A stretch of 64,000 nucleotides of DNA from Herbaspirillum sp. YR522 (GCF_000282575.1 NZ_AKJA01000132.1:103865-167864); one strand, 5' to 3'. Counted from the stretch's first letter, positions 1 to 10,140 are shown. Numbers and translations are program-made. Notes: generated by a model from the letters alone, not told the origin.

Positions 1-407
1 TTGAGCCAGGGCTTGAGTTCTGGATTGGGGGCCATGAAGACCGGCAGCGGCACGATGCCCAGGTACACCACCGGCACGCCGGCCGACAGGCTGTAGACGT
101 AGCCGGAAACGGGAATGGCGAACATCAGCACGTACAGCGCCACATGCATCCAGTGCGCCATTGCCTGTTGCCACGTCGGCATGTGCGCCGGATAGGCCGG
201 CGCCTGGTGCGTCAGGCGCCACAGCAACCGCAGGCAGGCCAGGGCCAGCACGGTCACGCCGATCCATTTGTGCCACGAGAAGTATTTGAGCTTGGTCGGG
301 GTCAGGCCCGGGATATTGACCATGGTCAAGCCCAGTCCGAAGGCCGAGATGATCAGCAGGGCGATGAGCCAATGGAGCAGCACGGCGGGTTTGGTATAGC
401 GATCCAT
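1..407 (-). CDS. cytochrome b561 family protein (3' end cut by window edge)
   Basis: Di-haem cytochrome b561-type inner-membrane electron carrier, expected to take electrons from the quinol pool. The visible 135 residues begin MDRYTKPAVLLHWLIALLII and show the family pattern: a histidine at the start of helix 1 (LLHWL), a second helix after SWHKWIGV with a haem-ligand type His, and AHWMHVALYVLMFAIPVSGY in helix 3. The ATG at 405-407 fits the family N-terminus. The C-terminal helix lies beyond base 1. The reading is on the same strand as purB but separated from it by a terminator, so it is probably transcribed on its own. The substrate cannot be told from the sequence. Confidence 0.88.
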   Translation of the reverse strand, partial: MDRYTKPAVLLHWLIALLIISAFGLGLTMVNIPGLTPTKLKYFSWHKWIGVTVLALACLRLLWRLTHQAPAYPAHMPTWQQAMAHWMHVALYVLMFAIPVSGYVYSLSAGVPVVYLGIVPLPVFMAPNPELKPWL

Positions 408-671
408 AGCGAGCGAATTTTATTGTTGCGGTTGGAGCCATGCGTGGCAGATTGGTTTCTGGCGAAGCCAGGCTCGCGATCCGGTGAGGTTATAGTCAAT
501 GCAGAGCTATCGGGGTGCGTTGCATCATGCCACTTTTTTTCAGATTGTGAGTATAAATACGTTTGGAGCACTGCATTACCTATCCAAATCGAATTTCACT
601 AGTCCGTTTTTGTTGACAATCCAGCCGTGGCCGCACGCCGAGGCCGCCTCCGTTCTGGATGTCGCGCGCCC
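408..671. other. intergenic stretch without a recognised gene
   Basis: AT-richer spacer between the cytochrome b561 start and the purB terminator (with the terminator and purB 3' flank the gap is 362 bases). It should hold the promoter of the b561 gene. A TATACT-like -10 is visible on the minus strand near 555, but no convincing -35 accompanies it. The short open frames here lack ribosome-binding sites and recognisable protein features. Confidence 0.5.
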
Positions 672-703
672 AATAAAAATGGCGCACCGGATGGTGCGCC
701 ATT
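672..703 (-). terminator. Rho-independent terminator of purB
   Basis: Read on the minus strand: an inverted repeat TGGCGCACC/GGTGCGCCA around an ATCC loop (680-702), followed by the U-rich run TTTTTATT. It lies 67 bases downstream of the purB stop. Confidence 0.85.
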
Positions 704-769
704 GAACGGCAGGCGGGACGATTTGCGAGCCGGCGGCAGCCAAGGGCCGCCGCTGCGCCATCGACCTGG

Positions 770-2353
<1,584 letters not shown>

Positions 2354-2370
2354 TCATTACTCTAAATATT

Positions 2371-2985
2371 ATGCTCAAGCTCATTGGCTCTTACAGTAGT
2401 CCGTACGTACGTAAAGTACGCGTCGTGATGGCCGAGAAAAAAATCGATCACGAATTCCTGCTTGAGGATGTCTGGAGTGCCGCTACCACGATCCAGAAGA
2501 GCAATCCTCTGGGCAAGGTGCCGTGCCTGCTGATGGACGACGGCGGTGCCATGTTCGATTCGCGCGTCATTGCCGAATATCTCGATACCTTGACCCCGGT
2601 ATGCAAGCTGCTGCCTCCGCACGGCCGGGATCGCGCCGAGATCAAGTGCTGGGAAGCACTGGCCGATGGCCTGATGGACGCGGCCGTGCTGGTGCGTATC
2701 GAGAAGACCTTGCGTCCCACCAAGCAGCAGAGCCCCGAATGGATCAAGCGCCAGTGGAGCAAGGTCGAGGCCTCGCTGCGGGCGATGGCCGAAGGCCTGG
2801 GTGAAAAGCCGTTCTGCGTGGGCAATCACTACACCTTGGCCGATGTCGCCGTCGGCTGTGCGCTCGGTTGGCTGGCGTTCCGTTTCCCGGACCTGGCCTG
2901 GCGCGAAGACTATCCCGCCCTGGCCAAGCTGTTCGACAAGCTTTCCGAGCGGCAATCCTTCAAGGACACCACTCCTCGCGGTTGA
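2371..2985 (+). CDS. glutathione S-transferase family protein (YibF-like)
   Basis: Soluble glutathione S-transferase fold protein of 204 residues, a normal length. The N-terminus MLKLIGSYSSPYVRKVRVVM is the thioredoxin-like domain with the SSPYVRK motif, in which a Ser occupies the catalytic position. The GKVPCLLMDDG and FDSRVIAEYLD segments form the glutathione gamma-Glu site (cis-Pro, Asp-Ser-Arg). An all-helical C-terminal domain follows, with YTLADVAVGCALGWL as the capping motif. It resembles E. coli YibF. The substrate is unknown. Transcribed alone, divergently from purB, and followed by a terminator. Confidence 0.92.
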   Translation: MLKLIGSYSSPYVRKVRVVMAEKKIDHEFLLEDVWSAATTIQKSNPLGKVPCLLMDDGGAMFDSRVIAEYLDTLTPVCKLLPPHGRDRAEIKCWEALADGLMDAAVLVRIEKTLRPTKQQSPEWIKRQWSKVEASLRAMAEGLGEKPFCVGNHYTLADVAVGCALGWLAFRFPDLAWREDYPALAKLFDKLSERQSFKDTTPRG

Positions 2986-3007
2986 GCCAGGCACGCCGCC
3001 AATGCAA

Positions 3008-3037
3008 AACGCGCTTCATGGGAAGCGCGTTTTTTTA
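3008..3037 (+). terminator. Rho-independent terminator after the GST gene
   Basis: Stem ACGCGCTT/AAGCGCGT (3009-3016 with 3023-3030), loop CATGGG, then a run of T residues to about 3036. Confidence 0.9.
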
Positions 3038-3075
3038 CGCCTGCCGGATCGGGCGACGATCGCGGCCAGCCTGCA

Positions 3076-3555
3076 TCAACCCTCGCTGGGCGACATCTGG
3101 CTCTGCAGATAATTCTGGATGCCGACCTTGGAGATCAGGTCGAGCTGGGTTTCGAGCCAATCGATATGTTCTTCGGTGTCGTCCAGGATCATCAGGAACA
3201 GGTCGCGCGAGACATAGTCGCCGTGCTGTTCCGAAGTGGCGATGCCTTCCTTGACGGTCTTGTGGGCAGCGCGTTCCAGCTTCAGGTCGCATTCCAGCAT
3301 TTCGGCCGTGTTCTCGCCGATCATCAGCTTGTGCAGCGCTTGCAGGTTGGGCAGGCCGTCGAGCATCAGGATGCGGTCGATCAGCTTGTCGGCATGTTTC
3401 ATCTCGCCGATCGATTCGGCATATTCCTTGGCGGCAATCTTGTCGAAGCCCCAATGCTTGTACATGCGCGCGTGCAGGAAATATTGATTGATCGCGGAAA
3501 GCTCGTTGGTCAATTGCGCATTGAGCAACTTGATGACTGCTGGATCGCCTTTCAT
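3076..3555 (-). CDS. bfr: bacterioferritin
   Basis: Haem-containing 24-mer ferritin that oxidises and stores iron in the cytoplasm. At 159 residues it has standard length. Ferroxidase and haem residues are at canonical positions: Glu18, Glu51, His54 and the haem ligand Met52 ([10 protein letters not shown]). The frame is open to 3678, but the ATG at 3553-3555 gives the family start [15 protein letters not shown] and is preceded by an AGAGG ribosome-binding site. It lies downstream of the bfd-tonB-exbBD genes on the same strand, but a hairpin at 3763-3799 separates them. Bfd, encoded upstream in the iron cluster, is the known partner that reduces Bfr to release iron. Confidence 0.97.
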   Translation of the reverse strand: MKGDPAVIKLLNAQLTNELSAINQYFLHARMYKHWGFDKIAAKEYAESIGEMKHADKLIDRILMLDGLPNLQALHKLMIGENTAEMLECDLKLERAAHKTVKEGIATSEQHGDYVSRDLFLMILDDTEEHIDWLETQLDLISKVGIQNYLQSQMSPSEG

Positions 3556-3762
3556 GGGAACCTCTGGAAAATGTTGTTGAGTGCGGTACGCCGTGCAGGA
3601 CCGGTTGTCGATGTGTCCATTGTTTGCAGCAGGCGGGAACGGCCGAATCTTAACGCAGGCGTTTCGAATCTTCACCATTAATTAGCGCGAATCATTCTTG
3701 CCCGTGTTTGAGTCGTGGCTGGCGCGGCGCCGGCCGGTGCTCGGGCAGGGCCCAAGAAACGG

Positions 3763-3799
3763 ATAAAGCCTCCGACGCCGAAGGCGCGGGAGGCTTTAT
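3763..3799 (-). terminator. putative terminator after exbD
   Basis: Long inverted repeat ATAAAGCCTCC/GGAGGCTTTAT flanking a GC-rich loop, 40 bases downstream of the exbD stop. The U-run on the minus strand is interrupted, so termination efficiency is uncertain. Confidence 0.6.
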
Positions 3800-3839
3800 C
3801 GTGCAACCGGCGAAGGCTTGCCGGTCACCAGCGAGAGGC

Positions 3840-4256
3840 TTATTTCTTCTCGGGATCGGTCACGAAGCCGATCTTGCCGAGTCCGCCGGACTGGGCTGCG
3901 GCCATTACCTGCGCCACCTTTTCATACTGGGTGGTGCGTTCGGCGCGCAGATGCAGTTCCGGTTGCGGCTGCTTTTGCGCCGCGGCGGCAATACGCACGC
4001 TCAACTGGTTGCTATCGATCTTTTCTTCGTTCCAGAACACGTCGCCACCGGCATCGATGGAAAGATTGATGCTTTCCGGCTTGACGTCGTCAGGCTGGCT
4101 GCTGGCCTTGGGCAGGTCGATCTTCACCGCATGGTTCATCACCGGAATGGTGATGATGAAGATGATCAGCAGTACCAGCATCACGTCGACCAGCGGCGTG
4201 GTGTTGATTTCCGGGTTGAAGTCGTCGTCCGAGTCGGACAGTGAACCCATTGCCAT
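3840..4256 (-). CDS. exbD: biopolymer transport protein ExbD
   Basis: Inner-membrane proton-channel subunit of the TonB energy-transducing complex. The 138 residues have a short cytoplasmic N-terminus, the NTTPLVDVMLVLLIIFIIT membrane helix with the essential Asp (PLVDVMLVLL), and a periplasmic domain. Its ATG overlaps the exbB stop by one base (TAATG), so the two are translationally coupled. Confidence 0.95.
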   Translation of the reverse strand: MAMGSLSDSDDDFNPEINTTPLVDVMLVLLIIFIITIPVMNHAVKIDLPKASSQPDDVKPESINLSIDAGGDVFWNEEKIDSNQLSVRIAAAAQKQPQPELHLRAERTTQYEKVAQVMAAAQSGGLGKIGFVTDPEKK

Positions 4257-4987
4257 TACGCTCTCCCGACAGCTGCCAGCTTGGCCTTGGTGCCGTTTTT
4301 CTCGGATTCTTCCGATGCTGCACGGGAGCCGGTGACAAACAGCGCATGCAGGTCGAAGCCGAACTTGTTCAACTTGGCGATGGTGGTCTTGTTGCCGCGT
4401 ACCAGCGCGTTGTAACCGAAGGTGGCGGGAATCGCCACGGCCAGGCCCAGTGCGGTCATGATCAGGGCTTCGCCCACGGGACCGGCGACCTTGTCGATGC
4501 TGGCCTGGCCGCTGGTGCCGATCGATACCAGCGCGTGGTAGATGCCCCAGACGGTGCCGAACAGGCCGACGAACGGCGCCGTCGAACCCACCGATGCCAG
4601 CACGGCCATGCCCGTCTGCAGCTTGCCCGACGCTTCATCGATGGCCTGGCGCAGCGACAACGTGACCCAATCGCTGACCGACAACTGGTCATGCAGGTGA
4701 CCCTTGTGTGCGGTGTGATGACTCATGGCGGTCACGCCGGCCTTGGCCACTTCGGAAAACGGGTTTTCGGAACCCAGCGTGGCCACGCCTTCCGGCAGGC
4801 TGGTGGTGTCCCAGAATTGATGACCGGCGGCTTCCGATGCCTTGCGGAAGCGCAGCAGCTGAAATGCCTTGGTGATGATCACGTACCACGACGCGATCGA
4901 CATGGCCAACAACAGGACGGCGACGCCCTTGGTGACGAAATCTCCTTGTGCCCAAAGGCTTTCCAATCCGTACGGACTAACTTCCAT
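4256..4987 (-). CDS. exbB: biopolymer transport protein ExbB (MotA/TolQ/ExbB family)
   Basis: Proton-conducting subunit that forms a pentamer around ExbD and powers TonB. The 243 residues show three membrane segments: GVAVLLLAMSIASWYVIITK near residue 20, VGSTAPFVGLFGTVWGIYHA, and VGEALIMTALGLAVAIPATF. The GLFGTVWGI and ALGLAVAIPA motifs are family hallmarks. A clear AAGGAAG ribosome-binding site precedes the ATG at 4985-4987. Gene order tonB-exbB-exbD with close spacing indicates one operon. Confidence 0.96.
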   Translation of the reverse strand: MEVSPYGLESLWAQGDFVTKGVAVLLLAMSIASWYVIITKAFQLLRFRKASEAAGHQFWDTTSLPEGVATLGSENPFSEVAKAGVTAMSHHTAHKGHLHDQLSVSDWVTLSLRQAIDEASGKLQTGMAVLASVGSTAPFVGLFGTVWGIYHALVSIGTSGQASIDKVAGPVGEALIMTALGLAVAIPATFGYNALVRGNKTTIAKLNKFGFDLHALFVTGSRAASEESEKNGTKAKLAAVGRA

Positions 4988-5020
4988 GATGACTTCCTTA
5001 GCTACTGTGATGGTTAAAAA

Positions 5021-5719
5021 TCAGTTCAACTTGAAGGCAATGCTGCCGGTGGTGGCGACGACGATGGCACGGCCATCCTCGATATAGGGTTTGTAGACCG
5101 CGCGCATCACGGCGCGGCGCGCCTCTTCGTCCAGTCGCGGAAAACCCGACGACTTGGTGATCTCGACCTTCTCGGCGCGGCCGCTGGTGTTGACCGTTAC
5201 CTTGAAGTTCACCACGCCTTCTTCACCCATGCGGCGCGATACGGCTGGATAGTTGGAACGCGGCGGCTCGATGTATTCGATGCCGGAGGTGATCTGCTTG
5301 GGCAGCACCGGCCCTGGTGGGGCGGCCGGGGCCGGCGTCGGCGCGGCGGCTACCTGCGGTGCCGGCTCGGCCGGCGCCGGCGGCTGTGGCGGTGCGGTGA
5401 TGGCAGTCGGCGCCGGTGCTTCCGTGACCGGGATCGGCTTGGGGGGCTGCACTACCTTCTTGACCGTCTTGACCACCTTCGGCGGGGTCGGCTCGGCCTT
5501 GGGGGGCGCCGGTTCGGGCGCCTTCTCGGGCACGATGAAGGTAGCGATCACTTCTTTCGGGATGGTGCTGGCGACCTGGTGGATCAGGCCGCTCTGGAGC
5601 GCATAGAAGAAGGCGGCGTGCAACAGGATGATCAGGCCAAGGGGGCCGATCTTCTTGACCTGGCGCATCAGCGCACTGGGGGAACCGTTACTCATAAAAG
5701 GAGATGGAATGGCGTTCAT
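5021..5719 (-). CDS. tonB: energy transducer TonB
   Basis: Periplasm-spanning protein that couples the ExbBD proton channel to outer-membrane TonB-dependent receptors. The 232 residues contain an N-terminal membrane anchor (KIGPLGLIILLHAAFFYAL, about residues 22-42), a long Pro/Ala/Lys-rich rod (about 60-145) and a C-terminal TonB domain with the pattern EKVEITKSSGFPRLDEEARR and a YKPY-type end. ATG 5717-5719 and an internal ATG at 5695 are both possible; neither has a strong ribosome-binding site. The bfd stop lies only 9 bases upstream, so it is read as part of the same operon. Confidence 0.95.
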   Translation of the reverse strand: MNAIPSPFMSNGSPSALMRQVKKIGPLGLIILLHAAFFYALQSGLIHQVASTIPKEVIATFIVPEKAPEPAPPKAEPTPPKVVKTVKKVVQPPKPIPVTEAPAPTAITAPPQPPAPAEPAPQVAAAPTPAPAAPPGPVLPKQITSGIEYIEPPRSNYPAVSRRMGEEGVVNFKVTVNTSGRAEKVEITKSSGFPRLDEEARRAVMRAVYKPYIEDGRAIVVATTGSIAFKLN

Positions 5720-5728
5720 GAATTCTAA

Positions 5729-5956
5729 CTACGCTGCTGCCATCGATGCATGGAAGATCACCGGGCGCGCGTTTTGATGTGCTTGATTGGTCTTGCTGAG
5801 ACATTCACGGAGGACATTCTTGGCGCAAGAATGGCATTTGCCGCAGCAAGTGCCAACGCCGAGTTGCTCGCGCAACTCGGCCATGGACGTCATGCCTGCA
5901 TCAACCGCCTGATGGATCTTGCCTTCGGAGATGTTATTACAAACACATACGATCAT
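5729..5956 (-). CDS. bfd: bacterioferritin-associated ferredoxin Bfd
   Basis: Small 2Fe-2S protein that delivers electrons to bacterioferritin for iron mobilisation. The 75 residues begin MIVCVCNNISEGKI and carry the BFD-like cluster ligands as CxC (VCVCN) and CxxC (GTCCGKCHSC region). The C-terminal 20 residues are less conserved. It sits between an unknown small gene and tonB in the iron operon and would be expected to be Fur-repressed from the hemP promoter. Confidence 0.94.
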   Translation of the reverse strand: MIVCVCNNISEGKIHQAVDAGMTSMAELREQLGVGTCCGKCHSCAKNVLRECLSKTNQAHQNARPVIFHASMAAA

Positions 5957-5986
5957 TGTACGCCTTGCCGCCTGTTTTATCAGGCC

Positions 5987-6310
5987 CTATGCCGATCTCG
6001 CCCCAGATACGATGCGCGAGAAGAAGTTGAATTTCTCAGGCTGAGGCATCGTCCGTTCGACTACTGTGGCCCACTGTTCCGACAATTGCTGGCATGTTGC
6101 CCGCAATACCGGCGCCAGGTTGGGCAGGTCCGCCAGCGCCTTGAGGTGCCTTTCGATGACTGACGCCAGTTTGACGCAGCTCTGCGAGCCCTGCTGGTTG
6201 TTGGCGGTGTAGTGCGACATCAGATGCAGTACGGCAGAAACCAGAAGTTCAGGTTGGGCCGGCGCGCTGTTGGGTTCCACGAAGGCAGGTTGCATATTGT
6301 CGGTAACCAT
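5987..6310 (-). CDS. conserved small protein of unknown function in the hemP-tonB cluster
   Basis: A 107-residue, probably helical and cytoplasmic protein with no signal peptide or membrane segment. The start is the ATG at 6308-6310, preceded by GAGGAG at good spacing; a TTG one codon upstream is less likely. Visible features are LLVSAVLHLMSHYTANN, a middle segment rich in Leu and Ala, a Cys in QSCVKLA and another in RATCQQLSEQW. I do not recognise a family. Its position between hemP and bfd suggests a role in haem or iron handling, but that is only from context. Confidence 0.8.
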   Translation of the reverse strand: MVTDNMQPAFVEPNSAPAQPELLVSAVLHLMSHYTANNQQGSQSCVKLASVIERHLKALADLPNLAPVLRATCQQLSEQWATVVERTMPQPEKFNFFSRIVSGARSA

Positions 6311-6407
6311 CAAAGTCTCCTCACTTGGCTAGCTTTGCTGGCTCACGTCAACACCACATCAACGCTGGCTGGCCGGTTATCTACCGTACATATCGATCAC
6401 TACCGCC

Positions 6408-6596
6408 TCAGGCGGTCAGGATCAGCTTGTTCAGCTGGGTCAAACGCAATTTGTAGATGCGCCCGCCATGGTCGATCTCGAGCTCGCGCATTTGTCGGAA
6501 CAGGTCCGTGCTCTTGATACGGGTAATCGGAGTACCGTTGGCGGTCGTTCCGGGCTTGTTGCGACGGTCCACACCGTGATCATTCAGTTGGCTCAT
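6408..6596 (-). CDS. hemP: hemin uptake protein HemP
   Basis: The 62-residue protein ends with the HemP signature IKSTDLFRQMRELEIDHGG followed by YKLRLTQLNKLILTA, in which the C-terminal LILT motif is typical. HemP (HmuP) is known in betaproteobacteria as an activator needed for haem-receptor expression. The ATG at 6594-6596 has a strong AGGAGGT ribosome-binding site at 6600-6606 and a Fur box just upstream. It is the first gene of the iron cluster; no haem receptor gene is in the window. Confidence 0.92.
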   Translation of the reverse strand: MSQLNDHGVDRRNKPGTTANGTPITRIKSTDLFRQMRELEIDHGGRIYKLRLTQLNKLILTA

Positions 6597-6610
6597 GACA
6601 CCTCCTATTA

Positions 6611-6629
6611 AATGCGAACAATTCTTATT
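6611..6629 (-). promoter_or_regulatory. Fur box upstream of hemP
   Basis: On the minus strand the 19-mer AATAAGAATTGTTCGCATT matches the consensus AATGAGAATNATTCTCATT at all but three positions. It lies 14 bases upstream of the hemP ATG, overlapping the expected promoter or early leader, so Fur-iron should repress the operon. Confidence 0.8.
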
Positions 6630-6671
6630 TAGATTATTTGTCATTTGCGCCGAGAATGCAAGGTTTTTATC

Positions 6672-6690
6672 AATGAGATTGATTATTTTT
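6672..6690 (-). promoter_or_regulatory. possible second, weaker Fur box
   Basis: The plus-strand 19-mer AATGAGATTGATTATTTTT matches the Fur consensus at about 15 of 19 positions, about 45 bases upstream of the stronger box. It lies in an AT-rich promoter-like stretch. Confidence 0.4.
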
Positions 6691-6744
6691 ATCGTCTCGA
6701 GTTTCCGCGCGCCACGCGAGGGTGGGATTTGGTTGTCAAAATGA

Positions 6745-6777
6745 AAACGCCCCGCAGCCGGATGGCATGCGGGGCGT
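6745..6777 (-). terminator. Rho-independent terminator of mnmA
   Basis: Minus-strand stem CGCCCCGCA...TGCGGGGCG (6749-6776) with a GCC/GGC extension, followed by TTTTCATTTT. It lies just past the mnmA stop at 6799. Confidence 0.85.
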
Positions 6778-6798
6778 CGTTTGTTGATCGGCGCAAAC

Positions 6799-7905
6799 TC
6801 AGTCGGTGCGGGCACCGCTTTCGATGATGCCGCCACCCAGGCAGATCTCGCCGTCGTACAGTACTGCCGACTGGCCGGGAGTGACTGCCCATTGCGGAGT
6901 GTCGAATTCCAACGAGAATTGGCCCTCGCCGCCGGTGAACGCGCAGGCCACGTCGCTTTGCCGGTAGCGGGTCTTGGCCGACAGCGCCCCGGCAGCGGGG
7001 GGCTGGCCGGCAATCCAGCTGAGCTGGCCGGCCTGCAGCGAAGGCGACAGCAGCCACGGGTGGTCGTGGCCCTGGACGATATAGAGCGTATTGGCATCCA
7101 CATCCTTGCGGGCGACATACCAGGCATCGCTGGTGCCCTGCGCGTTCTGGTGCGCCTTGATACCGCCGATGCCGATGCCCTTGCGCTGCCCCAGCGTATA
7201 GAACGACAGGCCGACGTGCTGGCCGACGGTATCGCCCTCGGCGGTCTTGATCGGCCCCGGCTGGTAGGACAGGTAGCGGTTCAGGAATTCGCGGAAAGGG
7301 CGTTCGCCGATGAAGCAGATCCCGGTCGAATCCTTCTTCCTGGCATTGGGCAGCTTCAGCTCTTCGGCGATGCGACGTACCTCGGTCTTGTGCAGCTCGC
7401 CCAGCGGGAACACGGTGCGCGACAGTTGCGCCTGGTTCAGGCGGTGCAGGAAGTAGCTCTGGTCCTTGCTGGCGTCGAGCGCCTTGAGCAGTTCGAAATG
7501 GCCGGCGGCGTTCTGGCGTACCCGCGCATAATGGCCGGTGGCGATGAAGTCGGCACCCAGCTTCATGGCATGATCGAGAAAGGCCTTGAACTTGATCTCG
7601 GCATTGCACAGCACATCGGGGTTGGGGGTGCGCCCGGCCTGGTACTCGCGCAGGAACTCGGCGAATACCCGGTCCTTGTACTCGGACGCGAAATTGACGG
7701 CCTCGATATCCACGCCGACCACATCGGCCACGCTGACGGCATCGATCCAGTCCTCGCGGGTCGAGCAATACTCCGAATCGTCGTCATCTTCCCAGTTCTT
7801 CATGAACAGCCCGATGACTTCATACCCCTGCTGCTTCAGCAGCCAGGCCGAGACCGATGAATCGACCCCGCCCGACATGCCGATGACCACTCTTTTCTTG
7901 CTCAT
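6799..7905 (-). CDS. mnmA: tRNA-specific 2-thiouridylase MnmA
   Basis: Adds sulfur to U34 of tRNA-Lys/Glu/Gln (mnm5s2U). The 368 residues have typical length. Seen: the ATP-pyrophosphatase loop [15 protein letters not shown] at 9-23, catalytic Cys100 in [11 protein letters not shown], Cys197 in [12 protein letters not shown], and the C-terminal beta-barrel ending [10 protein letters not shown]. The gene order with the upstream Nudix gene matches the nudJ-mnmA pair of E. coli. The gap between them is short (36 bases), so they are probably co-transcribed. Confidence 0.97.
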   Translation of the reverse strand: MSKKRVVIGMSGGVDSSVSAWLLKQQGYEVIGLFMKNWEDDDDSEYCSTREDWIDAVSVADVVGVDIEAVNFASEYKDRVFAEFLREYQAGRTPNPDVLCNAEIKFKAFLDHAMKLGADFIATGHYARVRQNAAGHFELLKALDASKDQSYFLHRLNQAQLSRTVFPLGELHKTEVRRIAEELKLPNARKKDSTGICFIGERPFREFLNRYLSYQPGPIKTAEGDTVGQHVGLSFYTLGQRKGIGIGGIKAHQNAQGTSDAWYVARKDVDANTLYIVQGHDHPWLLSPSLQAGQLSWIAGQPPAAGALSAKTRYRQSDVACAFTGGEGQFSLEFDTPQWAVTPGQSAVLYDGEICLGGGIIESGARTD

Positions 7906-7941
7906 ATCACATTGCCTGTAGGTAATTGCCGCACGGTGCGC

Positions 7942-8433
7942 TCAAGCCTCATCCAGGGCGCCGATGGCGCTTGGATCGGTGTGCACCAGGTCCAGTGGCG
8001 CGCGCTGGCCGCGCAAATAATCGTCCACGCAGCGCAGCACCAGCGGGCTGCGATGGCGTTCGGCGCACGCTGCCAGTTCGTCGCGCGTGAGCCAGGTGGT
8101 GCCGACGATGCCATCGTCAAGGGGGCGGTCGAGCGCCGCGCCGGCCTCGCCGGCGAACGCAAAGCGCAGGTAGGTGACGCTCATGCCGCCGCGCGAGGAT
8201 GACACATTGCGCGACAGGTAGCTTCCCACCAGCGCCGTGGGCGTAAACACACGCGCCGATTCTTCCAGCGCTTCGCGCGCTACCGCCTGCAGCAGCGACT
8301 CGCCAGGCTCCAGGTGCCCGGCCGGCTGGTTGATGCGAATGATGCCGCCACTTCGTTCTTCCACCATCAGGAAGCGACCCTGCTGTTCGATGATGGCCGC
8401 CACCGTGACGGAAGGTTTCCAGACTTCAGACAT
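7942..8433 (-). CDS. nudJ: Nudix hydrolase, NudJ-like
   Basis: Nudix-fold pyrophosphohydrolase of 163 residues. NudJ of E. coli hydrolyses nucleoside di- and triphosphates and HMP-pyrophosphate. The Nudix box is GHLEPGESLLQAVAREALEE, with the REALEE metal-binding core intact; the following SA replaces the usual xG. The start MSEVWKPSVTVAAII and NQPAGHLE match the NudJ pattern, and adjacency to mnmA supports the symbol. It is about ten residues longer than E. coli NudJ, with an extra Asp/Ala-rich tail. Confidence 0.87.
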   Translation of the reverse strand: MSEVWKPSVTVAAIIEQQGRFLMVEERSGGIIRINQPAGHLEPGESLLQAVAREALEESARVFTPTALVGSYLSRNVSSSRGGMSVTYLRFAFAGEAGAALDRPLDDGIVGTTWLTRDELAACAERHRSPLVLRCVDDYLRGQRAPLDLVHTDPSAIGALDEA

Positions 8434-8598
8434 TGATTACCTCGTTAATTCGTTATTTTAACGCGTTGCGTGAGACTCTTCAGCGCAAAGCCCCGCCCGG
8501 TGGGCGCTTCACGCTGGCCTCATACCTGGCTGGAATTATCGTTTTTTAATTTTTGTCGTGTAAGATTCGGGTAAGAAATCAACTAACAGGAGCTTTGC

Positions 8599-9714
8599 AT
8601 GAGGATAGGTATTCCCGCCGAAAGTCGGGATGGCGAAACGCGTGTTGCGGCGACTCCGGAAACAGTCAAGAAACTGGTGGCCGCCAAGCACGAGGTGATG
8701 ATCGAGTCCGGGGCCGGCGTCAAATCCAGCATCCCGGACGACGCCTATATCGCCGTCGGCGCCAGTATCGGCAGCGCCGAGGCGGTCTATACCGCCGAGA
8801 TCCTGCTGAAGGTGCGTGCTCCCAGCGAACAGGAGCGCGCGCGCATCAAGGCCGGCACGGTCGTCATCGGCATGCTCAACCCGTTCGACGCCGACAACAA
8901 TGCCGCCATGGCCAGCGCCGGCCTGACTGCCTTCGCCCTCGAAGCCGCGCCGCGTACCACCCGTGCGCAGTCGCTCGACGTGCTGTCGTCGCAGGCCAAC
9001 ATCGCCGGCTACAAGGCCGTGCTGATGGCCGCCAATACCTACCAGCGTTTCATGCCGATGCTCATGACCGCGGCCGGCACCGTCAAGGCGGCGCGCATGC
9101 TGATCATGGGGGCCGGTGTGGCGGGCCTGCAGGCCATTGCCACGGCCAAGCGGCTGGGGGCGGTGATCGAGGCGTCCGACGTGCGTCCGGCGGTCAAGGA
9201 ACAGATCGAGTCGCTCGGCGCCAAGTTCCTCGATGTGCCCTTCATCACCGACGAGGAAAAGGAAATCGCCCAAGGCGTGGGCGGCTATGCCCGTCCGATG
9301 CCGGCCGACTGGATGCGGCGCCAGGCCGAACTGGTGCACGAGCGCGCCAGGCAGGCCGACATCATCATCACCACCGCGCTGATCCCGGGCCGCAAGGCAC
9401 CGGTGCTCATCAGCGAAGAGACCGTCAAGGCCATGAAGCCGGGTTCGGTGATTCTCGACATGGCGGTCGACCAGGGCGGTAACTGCCCGTTGTCGGAGTC
9501 AGGCAAGACCGTCGTCAAGCATGGCGTCCACATCATCGGCGAAGGCAACCTGGCAGCGCTGGTGGCAGCCGATGCCTCGGCGCTGTATGCCCGCAATGTA
9601 CTGGACTTCCTCAAGCTGATCATCGACGCCGAAGGGCGCCTGGTGATCAACAAGGAAGACGACATCGTCGCCGCCACCCTGGTGTGCCAGGGTGGCGAGG
9701 TATTGCGCAAGTAA
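8599..9714 (+). CDS. pntAA: NAD(P) transhydrogenase subunit alpha, part 1 (NAD-binding domain dI)
   Basis: Peripheral NAD(H)-binding subunit of the proton-translocating transhydrogenase. The 371 residues cover only the soluble domain dI; the membrane part of classical PntA is encoded separately at 10183. Features: MRIGIPAESRDGETRVAATP at the start, VLSSQANIAGYKAV, the Rossmann segment MGAGVAGLQAIATAKRLGA, and SVILDMAVDQGGNCPLSES. The AGGAG ribosome-binding site at 8588-8592 fixes the ATG. First gene of the pntAA-panD-pntAB-pntB run. Confidence 0.97.
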   Translation: MRIGIPAESRDGETRVAATPETVKKLVAAKHEVMIESGAGVKSSIPDDAYIAVGASIGSAEAVYTAEILLKVRAPSEQERARIKAGTVVIGMLNPFDADNNAAMASAGLTAFALEAAPRTTRAQSLDVLSSQANIAGYKAVLMAANTYQRFMPMLMTAAGTVKAARMLIMGAGVAGLQAIATAKRLGAVIEASDVRPAVKEQIESLGAKFLDVPFITDEEKEIAQGVGGYARPMPADWMRRQAELVHERARQADIIITTALIPGRKAPVLISEETVKAMKPGSVILDMAVDQGGNCPLSESGKTVVKHGVHIIGEGNLAALVAADASALYARNVLDFLKLIIDAEGRLVINKEDDIVAATLVCQGGEVLRK

Positions 9715-9777
9715 GGCCGTTGCCCGCCACGTGCAAGCGGCCGGCGGGCATGCCATGTTCAACAAGGAAATAAGCCC

Positions 9778-10140
9778 ATGCAACGCATCATGCTGCGCGC
9801 CAAGATCCATCGCGCAACCGTCACCGAATGCGATCTCAACTACGAAGGCTCCTGCGGCATCGACGAGGACCTGCTGGAGGCGGCCGACATTCGCGAGTTC
9901 GAGAAGATCGAGCTGTACAACGTCAACAACGGCGAGCGTTTTTCCACGTATGCCATCCGTGGCAAGCGAGGCAGCGGCGAGATTTCACTCAACGGTGCGG
10001 CGGCCCGCCGCGCCCACCTGGGTGATCTGCTGATCATCTGCACCTATGCACCGATGAGCGAGGAAGAAGTCCGGCAGTACGTGCCCCGGATCGTGTTCGT
10101 CGACGCCGGCAACCGCATCACCAGTCTCAAGGCGATCTGA
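9778..10140 (+). CDS. panD: aspartate 1-decarboxylase
   Basis: Pyruvoyl enzyme that makes beta-alanine for pantothenate and CoA. The 120 residues show the self-cleavage site Gly24-Ser25 in NYEGSCGID, the catalytic Lys9 region [16 protein letters not shown], and the [19 protein letters not shown] core. Start ATG 9778 follows AAGGAA at about eight bases. It lies 63 bases after pntAA and 42 before pntAB on the same strand, so it interrupts the transhydrogenase gene set. Confidence 0.96.
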   Translation: MQRIMLRAKIHRATVTECDLNYEGSCGIDEDLLEAADIREFEKIELYNVNNGERFSTYAIRGKRGSGEISLNGAAARRAHLGDLLIICTYAPMSEEEVRQYVPRIVFVDAGNRITSLKAI

